NCBI GenBank assembly: GCA_900129675.1
Contig: FSRD01000001.1
Location: forward strand, 3,585,501-3,649,500
Direction of reading: 5' to 3'
Length of the DNA stretch: 64,000 bases
Source: Bradyrhizobium erythrophlei
GTDB lineage: Bacteria > Pseudomonadota > Alphaproteobacteria > Rhizobiales > Xanthobacteraceae
The notes beneath the pieces are model-generated. The model was given only the letters and a program-made list of their open reading frames with translations, ran no database searches and was not told where the DNA came from. Both the position numbers and the translations under genes were made by a program. Shown one piece after another: positions 34,344 to 45,430 of the stretch (positions are counted from its first letter, which is position 1; the number at the start of each line of letters is the position of its first letter).

Positions 34344-35882
34344 TGTCCGTAGCGGGTGAAGTTGTCGTATTTTTGTAGCTCGTGATCTGTCGCCTTCGTT
34401 GTTAAGTTTCGGAGGATCCGGAAGGCGTGGACGGGTCCGCCGATTTGGTCATGCCATGGATATTGCGGTCTGGTTAGCCCTCCGGGTCGGTTTCTTTGTT
34501 CGACTTGAAGCCCGTTTCTCCGCCCCGACCCGCGCTATCTCGGCGGCGGCGCGCGCAGGAGCGGTCAAGGACGCGCGCTTGCGCGCCCGCAAGGGCTTGT
34601 CCTTGACGGCTCCGAGCACGCTGCCAGGCTGAGGCCCGTCGGGGCTGATCTGCTGTCCGTCGGCGGAAAACCTCGTCAAACGGTGCGGGCCAAGGAACAC
34701 GCTCACGGTGCCATCGGGATACGCGTGAACGCGGACCACGGCCTTGACGAAGTGGGGCCTGAGCCTGCTCTCGGGCAGCTGCAGCCGCCGACCGCTCCAT
34801 GCGATCGTGTTGTCGTTGCCGACGGTTCGCTCTTCGATCACGCACAGCGCCTCGCGCCACGCCTCGTGCCGGTCGGCCACGAACGCCGTGCCTTGCTGTT
34901 CGGCCTTGATCGCAAACGCCGCGTTATGCTCGGCGATGTAATGCGCCTTCAGCCACGCATTGGCGGCTTCGACCGTCTTGATCCCGGCGAGCCGCAGCTC
35001 CTTCGGCAGCCGGCCTTGCAGCGTGCCGAACATCCGCTCGGAGCGCCCGCGCGCCTGCGGCGAATAGGCCGCGATATGCTCGATCCCAAGATGCGATAAA
35101 GCCCGTCCCACCTGGGTTTGTTGCGTCTTCGAGACCTTCTCGCCAGCCTTCGGGGTGTAGAAGTAATGGCTGCCGCGATCGGTGTAGAGCGCGCAGAACA
35201 GACCGCGCTCGCCAATCACTTCGCCCAAGGCCTGGAACGTCGACGCCGTCCCTTCTTCCTCGACCAGCAGCATCGAGTAGATCTCGCTCGTCGCATCGTC
35301 CATCGTGACGATCAGGTCCATCGCGGGCAGACCTTCGATCCAGGCGTGGCGCGACCCGTCCTGGTGTAGCAGCATGCCCGGCAGCGGCCGGCGTGGACGC
35401 TTCTTGCGGTGCGCCGAACGCTTCGGCGCCTTCCGCACCAAGCCCGCCGCGTGCAAGGCGAGTTTCGTCACGGTGTAGCCCAGCACATAGCCATGGCGCT
35501 TTTGCAGTTGCTCGTGGAAGTGCTTCACCGTGAAGTCCGCGTATTTGTCCCGGAACAGCCCCAGCATCCGCTCCAGCTCTTCCTCCGGCGCCCGCCGCGG
35601 TGATCGCCGGCCCATGCGCCGGTCGATCAGCCCGTCATCGCCCTCCGCCTCGTAGCGTTCCGCCCAGCGTTGAAACGTCCGCACGTTGATCCCCAGAAGC
35701 TCAGACGCAGCCTCCTGCGTCAGCTCCTTCGCCTCCGTCCGATCCAGCAAATCCGAAAACCGCATCCGTCGTACACCCTCGTGAATGGATGCCGTGCCCA
35801 TCGTGCCCCCTTTGTTCTGGGGGCACCAAAAACACGACACTTCACGAGCTACAAACAGGTGACAGATCACGCGCTACTGACA
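34344..35882 (-). mobile_element. ISNCY/IS1202-like insertion sequence with 16-bp target duplication
   Basis: The outer ends read TGTCCGTAGCGGGTGA (from 34344) and, on the other strand, TGTCAGTAGCGCGTGA (from 35882), with a second matched block TTTGTAGCTCGTGA about 30 bp inside each end. The 16-mer GTCCGTGGAAAAGCTA stands at 34328-34343 and at 35883-35898, a long exact target duplication; one more T at each side makes the boundary ambiguous by one base. From memory, one branch of the IS1202 group makes duplications of about this length. The element is about 1.54 kb. Confidence 0.85.
34449..35801 (-). CDS. ISNCY family transposase
   Basis: The protein has 450 residues from the ATG at 35801, which has AAAGGGGG before it; the frame is open further up to 35870. 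An N-terminal helix-turn-helix (KELTQEAASELLGINVRTFQRWAERYEAEG) precedes a DDE rve-type core with LHQDGSRHAWIEG, LIVTMDDATSEIYSMLLV and YTDRGSHYF, then YSPQARGRSERMFGTLQGRLPKELRL. The basic C-terminus (SRTKKPTRRANQT) is low in complexity. Intact length and ends suggest a functional element. Confidence 0.9.
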   Translation of the reverse strand: MGTASIHEGVRRMRFSDLLDRTEAKELTQEAASELLGINVRTFQRWAERYEAEGDDGLIDRRMGRRSPRRAPEEELERMLGLFRDKYADFTVKHFHEQLQKRHGYVLGYTVTKLALHAAGLVRKAPKRSAHRKKRPRRPLPGMLLHQDGSRHAWIEGLPAMDLIVTMDDATSEIYSMLLVEEEGTASTFQALGEVIGERGLFCALYTDRGSHYFYTPKAGEKVSKTQQTQVGRALSHLGIEHIAAYSPQARGRSERMFGTLQGRLPKELRLAGIKTVEAANAWLKAHYIAEHNAAFAIKAEQQGTAFVADRHEAWREALCVIEERTVGNDNTIAWSGRRLQLPESRLRPHFVKAVVRVHAYPDGTVSVFLGPHRLTRFSADGQQISPDGPQPGSVLGAVKDKPLRARKRASLTAPARAAAEIARVGAEKRASSRTKKPTRRANQTAISMA

Positions 35883-35927
35883 GTCCGTGGAAAAGCTATT
35901 GCGCGCCTGCGCTGCCTCTAATAAATT

Positions 35928-35988
35928 TCATCCCGATGGGGATGGGGTCCCCCGATAACCGCCGCAAGGCTGATGACTCCTGCCAGGC
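35928..35988 (+). ncRNA. Fluoride riboswitch (crcB motif)
   Basis: The aptamer reads GGGGATGGGGTCCCCCGATA, then ACCGCCGCAAGGCTGATGAC and TCCTGCC (about 35938-35984). These are the conserved GATGG, AACCGCC, GGCTGATGACTCCTGC blocks of the crcB RNA. GGGG pairs with CCCC to form the first stem, and GCC-GCAA-GGC makes a short hairpin. Two crcB genes start about 310 bp downstream, which confirms the call. Fluoride binding should raise expression of the channel genes. A 5' AT-rich TAATAA at 35919-35924 could be the -10 of its promoter. Confidence 0.9.
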
Positions 35989-36295
35989 GCTTTGCGTCGG
36001 TAGGAGCATGTCTGAACTCCTCCACCGTAAGCAACTGGATGGGCCATATGCGCTGCTCGAAAGAGTGGCCGCATGAGGCATGCCGGCGACGCGTTGCGAG
36101 GCCTTGCCACGCTCCGCGAGGAGACCGTTTGCGATCCGCGCGTCAGCGCGTGGCCTGCATTTTCGTGGCTGGAGTTGTCTTTGGGGAAGATCGCATGACT
36201 TGGCTGAGATTCGATTATGATTGTGAGAGACGTCAATCTGAAGCGATGAGCATGTTTGTTCAGTTCGAGCTGAAACGGCCAGGAAGTCCCCGCCA
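35989..36295. other. Leader between fluoride riboswitch and first crcB
   Basis: The 307 bp between aptamer and crcB hold no supported gene. They are long for an expression platform and should contain the switch structure; I see no hairpin plus T-run that would decide between transcriptional and translational control. Confidence 0.4.
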
Positions 36296-36682
36296 ATGGT
36301 AACCGCGCTGATTTCTGTGGTCCTCGGCAGTGTGCTGGGAGGTACTGCGCGCTATTTGCTTTCGGGAGTCATCGCGAGGCGTGTCGGCGAGACGTTTCCG
36401 TGGGGCACGCTCACGATCAACGTCAGCGGCGCTTTCTTGATCGGAATCTTTGGCGCGTTGGCGCAAGACAACGCGTCGCTGCTTGCTTCGCCGAATCCGT
36501 GGCTGTTCGCGGTGACGGGTTTCCTGGGCTGCTACACGACCGTCTCTTCGTTCAGTCTGCAGACGCTGGCGCTGGCGAGAGACGGAGAGGGCGGCCGCGC
36601 CATCGGCTACGTCGCGATTTCCGTAGCGCTGTCGATCGGAGCCGTCGCCGTGGGTTTTGCACTTGTCGATCTGTTGAGATGA
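36296..36682 (+). CDS. crcB: Fluoride channel Fluc/CrcB, first subunit
   Basis: The 128-residue product has four membrane segments. CrcB marks are VLGSVLGGTARYLLSG, the NVSGAFLIG motif with the central Asn, and GFLGCYTTVSSFSLQT. In Fluc channels the last motif carries two phenylalanines (TTFSTFS) that line the ion path; here the first is Val83 and only Phe86 remains. Fluc channels work as antiparallel dual-topology dimers that export fluoride passively. The partner gene follows after 16 bp. Confidence 0.93.
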   Translation: MVTALISVVLGSVLGGTARYLLSGVIARRVGETFPWGTLTINVSGAFLIGIFGALAQDNASLLASPNPWLFAVTGFLGCYTTVSSFSLQTLALARDGEGGRAIGYVAISVALSIGAVAVGFALVDLLR

Positions 36683-36698
36683 AGGGGGATCCCGGACA

Positions 36699-37130
36699 AT
36701 GACCAGCGGCACTCCCGCCAGCACGAAGTGGAATACCGCGATCCTCTACGGATACGTCGCGACCGGCAGCGTCATAGGTGGCGTTGCACGCTATCTTGCA
36801 TCGCTCATCATCCTGCCGGGGCCGGGATTCCCGTGGGCGACCCTGTTCGTCAACGTCACCGGCTCGTTTATCATCGGATTTTACAGCACCCTGAGCGGTC
36901 CCGACGGAAGGTTGTTCGCGAGCGCCCGGCAACGGCAGTTCGTCATGACCGGGTTTTGCGGGGGCTACACCACGTTTTCAACCTTCAGCCTGGAAACATT
37001 CAAGCTGCTGCAAGCCGGCATGACGCGGATGGCGTTCACAAATATCGCGGTCTCGACCGTGACCTGGCTCCTGGCCGTCTGGCTGGGATATGCACTGGCA
37101 AGCCGCCTCAACCGTTTGAAAGGGAGCTAA
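36699..37130 (+). CDS. crcB: Fluoride channel Fluc/CrcB, second subunit
   Basis: The 143-residue protein starts at the ATG at 36699 behind GAAGGGGG. It has TGSVIGGVARYLASLI, LFVNVTGSFIIGFYS and GFCGGYTTFSTFSLETF with both pore phenylalanines (93 and 96), plus a longer N-terminus than the first copy. Tandem unequal crcB genes typically make heterodimers of opposite topology. Expression should follow the fluoride riboswitch. Confidence 0.93.
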   Translation: MTSGTPASTKWNTAILYGYVATGSVIGGVARYLASLIILPGPGFPWATLFVNVTGSFIIGFYSTLSGPDGRLFASARQRQFVMTGFCGGYTTFSTFSLETFKLLQAGMTRMAFTNIAVSTVTWLLAVWLGYALASRLNRLKGS

Positions 37131-37132
37131 CG

Positions 37133-37474
37133 ATGCAAATCCCAAGACAGGCGCTACTGCTCCGCGTGTTCATTGGCGAGGATGACAGGTTCGCCGGATC
37201 GCCGCTGTGCGAGGCGATCGTGCTCAAGGCGCGCGAGTTGCACCTGGCCGGCGCGACCGTTCTGCGCGGCCCGATGGGGTTCGGCGCATCCAGCCGGCTT
37301 CACACCACAAAGATCTTGCGCCTTTCGGAGGACCTGCCGCTGGTGATCGAGATCGTCGACAGCGAGGAGAAGATCAACGGCTTCTTGCCGACGCTGGATC
37401 AAATGATGACCAGCGGCCTCATCACGCTCGAAAAGGTGCAGGTTCTTCAATATGGGGCGAAAGCCACCGCCTGA
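37133..37474 (+). CDS. DUF190 domain protein of the fluoride operon
   Basis: The 113-residue product starts 2 bp after the second crcB stop. It contains LLRVFIGEDDRFAGSPLCEAIVLKARELHLAGATVLRGPMGFGASSR, the DUF190 signature, and a GII/PII-like ferredoxin fold is expected for this family. DUF190 genes commonly lie with crcB genes, and a role in fluoride resistance or channel control is assumed but not shown. It has no membrane segment. Confidence 0.88.
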   Translation: MQIPRQALLLRVFIGEDDRFAGSPLCEAIVLKARELHLAGATVLRGPMGFGASSRLHTTKILRLSEDLPLVIEIVDSEEKINGFLPTLDQMMTSGLITLEKVQVLQYGAKATA

Positions 37475-37552
37475 GTAGGCGGAAACCATCGCCGGGCGCA
37501 TCGCAGCTGATGTCCGTTGACGAGGTCTACTGGCTCCGCCAAGTATAGCTCC

Positions 37553-37822
37553 ATGACCACGACAAAACTCGATCTCACCGGTCTCAAATGCCCGCTGCCG
37601 GCATTGAAGACGCGCAAGGCGCTGAAGTCAGTCGCACCCGGCGATGTGCTGGAAGTGCACTGCACCGATCCGCTGTCGGTGATCGATATCCCGAACCTGA
37701 TCCGCGAAACCGGCGACAAGGTCGAGATATCGGAACGAAGCGAAAGCCGCATCGTGTTCTTGATCGAGAAAGCGAATGATCTGATAGAAAAAGCCAATGG
37801 CTTGTCGCCTGGGTCCAAGTAA
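37553..37822 (+). CDS. TusA/SirA-family sulfur carrier protein
   Basis: The protein has 89 residues from the ATG at 37553. TGLKCPLPALKTRKAL places the acceptor cysteine at position 13 in the CPxP motif of TusA-like proteins, which relay persulfide sulfur. TusA itself feeds tRNA thiolation and molybdopterin synthesis; TusA-like paralogues often lie near formate dehydrogenase or sulfur genes. Location beside fdhD-mob genes (across the IS) and fds genes suggests a role in sulfur delivery to the molybdoenzyme, but this is inference. Confidence 0.85.
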   Translation: MTTTKLDLTGLKCPLPALKTRKALKSVAPGDVLEVHCTDPLSVIDIPNLIRETGDKVEISERSESRIVFLIEKANDLIEKANGLSPGSK

Positions 37823-38153
37823 CCGCCAGGTTGATACCTACCTTTTGCCTATCGACACCTGTCCCGCGTTCTGTCCCAATCGATGTTCTCCGCGGGGCTG
37901 CGGAGGTCTAGTCGCGTCCGTGGCAGGGCACGAAAACGCAGGCGGGCACATTTTCTGATCTAGGCCGGCACTGGCATCGGCATATCCTGTCGCGTCGGGG
38001 GTTGGAGTTCTCGGGATGCGCTTATTGATTCCAGCGCATTCTGGAATTGTGCGAGGCAGCAAAGTGGGAGCTGGTTCGCTGGGGTGCTGAACGCAACGGG
38101 ATCGTAGACGGCAGACCTGCCCATCAAGGGCGGCTGCAGGGGGGAGGCAATCG
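37823..38153. other. Intergenic, promoter region of the OFA carrier
   Basis: No gene seen. It ends with GGGGGGAGG, a strong ribosome site seven bases before the OFA start. No clear promoter boxes were recognised. Confidence 0.4.
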
Positions 38154-39809
38154 ATGACGACAATCAGCAGCACTGGAAGTGTGTCTGGCGCGCGCGAGGG
38201 AATCCTCGATCGCGAACACACCATCGCCAAGGCAGGCTTCAATCGCTGGCTGGTGCCGCCCGCGGCGCTTTGCATTCATCTTTGCATCGGCATGGCCTAC
38301 GGCTTTTCCGTGTTCTGGCTGCCGCTGTCGCGCGCGATTGGACTGACGGCGCCGAAAGCGTGTCCGGACATGACCCTGATCCAGGAACTGTTCACCACTA
38401 CCTGCGACTGGAAGGTGGCCAGCCTTGGCTGGATGTTTACGCTGTTCTTCGTGCTGCTTGGCGTCTCTGCCGCGATCTGGGGCGGCTGGCTCGAGCGTGT
38501 CGGCCCGCGCAAGGCCGGTGTCGTGGCGGCGCTGTGCTGGGCCGGTGGCCTGTTGATCGGCGCCTTCGGCGTTTACGTGCATCAGCTCTGGATCATGTGG
38601 CTTGGTGCCGGCGTCATCGGTGGTGTCGGCCTCGGCCTCGGCTACATCTCCCCGGTTTCGACCCTGATCAAATGGTTCCCCGACCACCGCGGCATGGCAA
38701 CTGGCATGGCCATCATGGGTTTTGGCGGCGGCGCCATGATCGGCGCGCCGCTCGCCAATAACCTCATCAACTATTTCAAGACGCCAACCTCGGTCGGTGT
38801 CTGGGAAACCTTCGCGACCATGGGCGTGATCTATTTCGTCTTCATGATGATCGGAGCCTTTGCCTATCGCGTGTCGCCGGCCGGCTGGCAGCCCGAAGGC
38901 TGGACGGCTCCGACGAAGGACAATGCGATGATCTCGAAGTACAACGTCCACCTCAAGGACGCACACAAGACGCCACAGTTTTGGCTGATCTGGTGGGTGC
39001 TCTGCCTGAACGTGTCGGCCGGCATCGGCGTGATCGGCATGGCCTCTCCGATGTTGCAGGAGATCTTCGCGGGCAAACTGATCGGTTTGCCGACCGTCGG
39101 CTTCAACGCGCTGACCGCCGATCAGAAGGTAACGATCGCCGCGATCGCCGCAGGCTTTGCCGGTCTGCTATCGCTGTTCAACATTGGCGGCCGCGTATTC
39201 TGGGCGTCGCTGTCGGATTATATCGGCCGCAAGAATACCTATTACTGCTTCTTCCTGCTTGGCATTGCGCTTTACGCGCTGGCGCCGACGTTTGCGGCAA
39301 TGGGTTCGAAGCTCTTGTTCGTTCTCGGCTTCGGCATCATCCTGTCGATGTATGGCGGCGGCTTCGCCACTGTGCCGGCCTATCTCGCCGACATGTTCGG
39401 CACGCAGTTCGTGGGCGCCATTCACGGCCGGCTGCTCACGGCATGGTCGACCGCCGGCATAATCGGTCCGGTGGTGGTGAACTACATCCGCGAGTTTCAG
39501 CTCGCGGCCGGCGTACCACGCGACCAGCTCTACAACACCACGATGTACATCCTGTGTGCGATGTTGATCGCCGGTCTGATCTGCAACTATCTGATCAAGC
39601 CGGTCGATCGGAAATGGCACATGAGTGCTGATGAGGTCGCCGGGCTTCAGGCAGCGAGCGCGAAGAACACGGCCGCGGTACAGACCGGCTCGTTCGGAAT
39701 CGGCAGGGGCGGCTTCGACGTCAAGGCAGCGCTGTTCTGGGCCTTCGTTGGTATTCCGCTCGCATGGGGTGTCTGGAAGACGCTGGAAAGCGCGGTCAAG
39801 ATACTCTGA
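38154..39809 (+). CDS. OFA-family MFS transporter (oxalate/formate antiporter type)
   Basis: The protein has 551 residues and about 12 membrane helices. The first helix has RWLVPPAALCIHLCIGMAYGFSVFWLPLSRAIG, typical of the OFA family, and the middle has GLGLGYISPVSTLIKWFPDHRGMATGMAIMGFGGGAMIG with RVFWASLSDYIGRKNTYYCFF as motif A. OFA proteins exchange monocarboxylates or oxalate for formate. The gene lies directly upstream of the formate dehydrogenase genes, so it probably imports formate or a precursor. The large polar insert at 39-70 and a long C-terminal tail are larger than in OxlT. Confidence 0.9.
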   Translation: MTTISSTGSVSGAREGILDREHTIAKAGFNRWLVPPAALCIHLCIGMAYGFSVFWLPLSRAIGLTAPKACPDMTLIQELFTTTCDWKVASLGWMFTLFFVLLGVSAAIWGGWLERVGPRKAGVVAALCWAGGLLIGAFGVYVHQLWIMWLGAGVIGGVGLGLGYISPVSTLIKWFPDHRGMATGMAIMGFGGGAMIGAPLANNLINYFKTPTSVGVWETFATMGVIYFVFMMIGAFAYRVSPAGWQPEGWTAPTKDNAMISKYNVHLKDAHKTPQFWLIWWVLCLNVSAGIGVIGMASPMLQEIFAGKLIGLPTVGFNALTADQKVTIAAIAAGFAGLLSLFNIGGRVFWASLSDYIGRKNTYYCFFLLGIALYALAPTFAAMGSKLLFVLGFGIILSMYGGGFATVPAYLADMFGTQFVGAIHGRLLTAWSTAGIIGPVVVNYIREFQLAAGVPRDQLYNTTMYILCAMLIAGLICNYLIKPVDRKWHMSADEVAGLQAASAKNTAAVQTGSFGIGRGGFDVKAALFWAFVGIPLAWGVWKTLESAVKIL

Positions 39810-39904
39810 TCGAACATCGCGTGGCCCGCGGGACGAACATTTTCGCCCCGCGGCGCCTTTCGTCTTTCCGTTCCATTCAACGACTGACCCAGGGGAATTT
39901 CCCA

Positions 39905-40195
39905 ATGCTTCGCACCGGAACTTGTTTCGCTGCCATGCTGCTTGTCGCTGGCACGCTCCATACCGCTTCGGCCCAAACCACCGCGCCCGCAGCCCCGCCG
40001 GCCGCTACCACTGCCGCTCCTGCCACGGCCAAGCCGTCGAGGATGAAACTGACCGCCGACAAGCTCAGGGACATGAAGGCCAAGTGGAGCGCCAACAAGG
40101 GCAAGCTCAAGGCTTGCCGCGTCGATGTGAAGAAGCAGGGGCTGGTTGGTGATGACCGCTTGTTCTACATCGAGGACTGCATGGGCAAGAGCTGA
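39905..40195 (+). CDS. Small secreted alanine/threonine-rich protein
   Basis: The 96-residue product starts at the ATG at 39905. The signal peptide ends LHTASAQ; a low-complexity TTAPAAPPAATTAAPATA linker follows. The mature end, LKACRVDVKKQGLVGDDRLFYIEDCMGK, carries two cysteines and resembles the PsiF-type repeat of small periplasmic proteins. It lies between the OFA carrier and the fds genes, with a terminator behind it, so it is probably the last gene of the OFA transcript. Confidence 0.6.
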   Translation: MLRTGTCFAAMLLVAGTLHTASAQTTAPAAPPAATTAAPATAKPSRMKLTADKLRDMKAKWSANKGKLKACRVDVKKQGLVGDDRLFYIEDCMGKS

Positions 40196-40223
40196 TCGCC
40201 CCGGTTCGCTGACGGCGTTGCAG

Positions 40224-40255
40224 AAGGGGCATGACAGCAAAGCTGCATGCCCCTT
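40224..40255 (+). terminator. Rho-independent-type terminator after the small secreted protein
   Basis: AAGGGGCATG-A-CAGC pairs with GCTG-CATGCCCCTT around an AAA loop, a 14-bp stem with one bulged A. The following AAATGCTTATTT is moderately T-rich. The leading CAGAA on the left makes it asymmetric, favouring plus-strand termination before fdsGB. Confidence 0.75.
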
Positions 40256-40348
40256 AAATGCTTATTTGGACGCCATAATTTCTCTTGGCATCTGGCATGC
40301 CACGGACTAAGGTCGCCAGACTGAACAGGCAGGAACGAGACGTTTTCA

Positions 40349-42048
<1,700 letters not shown>

Positions 42049-42052
<4 letters not shown>

Positions 42053-44814
42053 CGAAAATCCAGTTCGAACTCGACGGCAAGCAGGTCGAGGCCATCAACG
42101 GCGAGACCATCTGGCAGGTGGCACACCGCCAGGGCCGCGAGATCCCGCATCTGTGCTATTCGCCGGAGCCGGACTACCGGCCCGACGGCAATTGCCGCGC
42201 CTGCATGGTCGAAATCGAAGGCGAGCGCGTGCTGGCGGCCTCCTGCAAGCGCACGCCGAGCGTCGGCATGAAGGTGAAGACCGAAAGCGCGCGCGCGGTC
42301 GCAGCGCAAAAGATGGTGATGGAACTGCTGGTCGCCGATCAGCCGGCGCGCGCGACCTCGCATGATCCCGAATCGAAATTCTGGCACTGGGCCGAAAAGG
42401 TCGAGGTGACCGAGAGCCGCTTTCCGGCGGCCGAGCGCTGGGAGGGCGATGCCAGCCATCCGGCCATGCGCGTCAATCTCGACAGCTGCATCCAATGCGG
42501 CCTGTGCGTGCGCGCCTGCCGCGAGGTGCAGGTCAACGACGTCATCGGCATGGCCTATCGCAGCCATGGCTCCAAGATCGTGTTCGACTTCGACGATCCG
42601 ATGGGCGAATCGACCTGTGTCGCCTGCGGCGAATGCGTGCAGGCCTGCCCGACCGGCGCGCTGATGCCCTCCGTGATGCTGGACGAGAACCAGACCCGCG
42701 TCACCTATGCGGACCGCAAGGTGGACTCGCTGTGTCCGTTCTGCGGCGTCGGCTGCCAGGTCACCTATGAAGTCAAGGACGAGAAGATCATCTACGCCGA
42801 AGGTCGCGACGGCCCGGCCAACCACAACCGGCTCTGCGTCAAGGGCCGCTTCGGCTTCGACTACATCCATCATCCGCATCGCCTGACCAAGCCGCTGGTG
42901 CGGCTGCCGAATGCCAAGAAGGATTCCAACGACCAGGTCGATCCCGCCAATCCCTTCACGCATTTCCGCGAAGCCTCGTGGGAAGAAGCGCTCGACATCG
43001 CCGCAAAAGGCCTGGTGAAAATCCGGGATGAGAAGGGCGTCAAGGCGCTGGCCGGTTTCGGTTCGGCCAAGGGCTCCAACGAGGAAGCCTATCTATTCCA
43101 GAAACTGGTGCGCACCGGTTTCGGCTCCAACAATGTCGATCACTGCACCCGGCTGTGCCACGCCTCGTCGGTGGCGGCGCTGATGGAAGGCCTGAATTCC
43201 GGCGCGGTGTCGGCGCCGTTCTCGGCGGCAATGGATGCCGAAGTCATCATCGTGATCGGCGCCAATCCGACCGTGAACCATCCGGTGGCGGCGACCTTCA
43301 TCAAGAACGCGGCGAAAAAGGGCGCCAAGCTGATCGTGATGGATCCGCGCGGGCAATCGCTGTCGCGTCACGCCACCAGGCATCTGGCGTTCAAGGCCGG
43401 CAGCGACGTCGCGATCCTGAACGCGATGATCCACACCATCATCGCCGAGGGCCTGACCGACGAGCAATATATCGCCGGCTATACCGAAGGCTATGACGAG
43501 CTAAAGGAGCGGATCAAGGAGTTCGCGCCGGAGAAGATGGAGCCGATCTGCGGCATCCCGGCGGAAACGATCCGCGAGGTGGCGCGGATGTATGCGCGCT
43601 CGCGCGCTTCCATCATCTTCTGGGGCATGGGCATCAGCCAGCACGTCCACGGCACCGACAATGCGCGCTGCCTGATCGCGCTGGCCCTGATCACCGGACA
43701 GGTCGGCCGTCCCGGCACCGGCCTGCATCCGCTGCGCGGCCAGAACAACGTGCAAGGCGCCTCCGACGCCGGCCTGATCCCGATGTTCCTGCCGGACTAT
43801 CAGCCGGTCGGTCGCACCGATCTGCGCGAGCCCTTCGAAAAACTCTGGCATCAGGACATCGATCCGGTTCGTGGCTTGACGGTCGTCGAGATCATGAACG
43901 CAATCCACGCCGGCGAGATCACCGGCATGTATATCGAGGGCGAAAATCCGGCGATGTCGGACCCCGATCTGCAGCACGCCCGCGAGGCGCTGGCCAAACT
44001 CGATCATCTGGTGGTGCAGGATCTGTTCGTCACCGAAACAGCGTTCCACGCCGACGTTATCCTGCCGGCTTCGGCGTTCGCGGAAAAGAGTGGCACCTTC
44101 ACCAATACCGACCGCCGCGTGCAGCTCGCGCGCGAAGTGATCAAGCCGCCCGGCGACGCAAAGCAGGATCTCTGGATCATCCAGGAAATCGCCAAACGCA
44201 TGGGCCTGCCCTGGAACTACGCTGGACCGGCGGATGTTTTCACCGAGATGACGCAGGTGATGCCGTCGCTGAACAACATCACCTGGGAACGGATGGTGCG
44301 CGAGGGCGCGGTGACCTATCCGGTCGACGATCCCGATCAGCCCGGCAACGAGATCATCTTCACTACCGGGTTCCCGACCGAAAGCGGCCGCGGCAAGATC
44401 GTGCCGGCGCAGGTGGTCGCGCCCGACGAGATTCCCGACGACGAATATCCGATGGTGCTCTCCACCGGCCGCGTGCTGGAACATTGGCATACCGGCTCGA
44501 TGACCCGGCGCTCCAACGTGCTCGACCAGATCGAGCCCGAGGCGGTGGCGTTCATGTCGCCCAAGGATATGCGGCGGCTCAACGTCTGGCCGGGTGATTT
44601 CATCCGGCTGGAGACCCGCCGCGGCGCCGTCGAGGTCAAGGTCCGCTCCGACCGCGACGTGCCGGAAAACATGGTGTTCATGCCGTTCTGCTACGCGGAG
44701 GCGGCGGCGAACCTGTTGACCAATCCGGCGCTCGATCCGTTCGGCAAGATCCCGGAATTCAAGTTCTGCGCCGTGCGCGCGGAGAAGGTGGAACTCCGCT
44801 CGGCGGCGGAATAG
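42049..44814 (+). CDS. fdsA: NAD-dependent formate dehydrogenase, molybdenum subunit
   Basis: The protein has 921 residues. The N-terminus is a NuoG-like 2Fe-2S and 4Fe-4S domain (HLCYSPEPDYRPDGNCRACMVEIEG; CIQCGLCVRACREVQ; CVACGECVQACPTGAL), followed by a 4Fe-4S segment CPFCGVGCQVTYEV. The molybdopterin part has HCTRLCHASS, where Cys370 and His371 match the metal-binding Cys and the next His of soluble formate dehydrogenases. GRVLEHWHTGSMTRRS and the last 150 residues form the MGD-binding cap. It oxidises formate to CO2. The small FdsD subunit is not seen in the window. Confidence 0.95.
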
Positions 44815-44821
44815 CCGCGGG

Positions 44822-45430
44822 CTAGAACCACGGCTCCTCATAGAGCGGTGCACCATCGACCAGCAGTCGCTTGATAGCGGCGCGTCCTGACGGCAGGACT
44901 GCTGCGACAACCGTCAATTTATGTTGGTTGCGGGCCTGTTCGAGCTTCCGGCCCTCACCTTCGGGAACGAAATAGCTCTCGAGATTGTAACGAATCTGCA
45001 GCTTGTCGCAGAAGTTACGCCTGCTTGTGCCGCAACTGGCGCCGTAGGCGACGCGGCCGCGTATCAGGATTTCGGGACTTGCGACCCCTACGGCATCGGT
45101 ATGTACCGAGACGGCCTCGTAGAGTCCGTCGCGATTGGGCGTGAGCTTGACGAACACCGTGTGGTTGCCGACGGGCTGGCCCAGGAGCGGGCCTGCCGGC
45201 AATTGCGAGATGTCGTAGCCGAGGACCACATAGTCGCCGCGCAGGAAATCGCGCGGATCGACCGGTCGGCTCTGCAGGGTTACTTCCGTGCCGTCGCGCA
45301 GGATCTGGACGCGATCGATGATCATCACGGTCATCAGCGCAACCTGAATCAGGGCGGCTGCGCCGAACAGCACGATTTTCGGGATGCGTGCCGAAAACTC
45401 AGCGAGGGATGCGGCGGGAGTCTTGATCAT
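44822..45430 (-). CDS. GDYXXLXY domain-containing membrane-anchored protein
   Basis: The 202-residue product starts at the ATG at 45430. One N-terminal membrane helix (KIVLFGAAALIQVALMTVMII) is followed by the diagnostic RGDYVVLGYDIS and SYFVPEGEG. This family always accompanies DUF2157 membrane proteins, as here, where the start overlaps the end of the DUF2157 gene by 4 bp. Function is unknown. Its 3' end lies only 7 bp from the fdsA stop, on the opposite strand. Confidence 0.85.
   Translation of the reverse strand: MIKTPAASLAEFSARIPKIVLFGAAALIQVALMTVMIIDRVQILRDGTEVTLQSRPVDPRDFLRGDYVVLGYDISQLPAGPLLGQPVGNHTVFVKLTPNRDGLYEAVSVHTDAVGVASPEILIRGRVAYGASCGTSRRNFCDKLQIRYNLESYFVPEGEGRKLEQARNQHKLTVVAAVLPSGRAAIKRLLVDGAPLYEEPWF

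Noticed and set aside
35883..35930. dif-like recombination site beside the ISNCY element
   Set aside because: Some relatives of this IS group insert near dif sites, but no 28-bp dif-like inverted sequence is visible here.
35973..36302. 109-codon frame in the riboswitch leader
   Set aside because: It starts within the aptamer, has no ribosome site or homology, and overlaps the crcB start.
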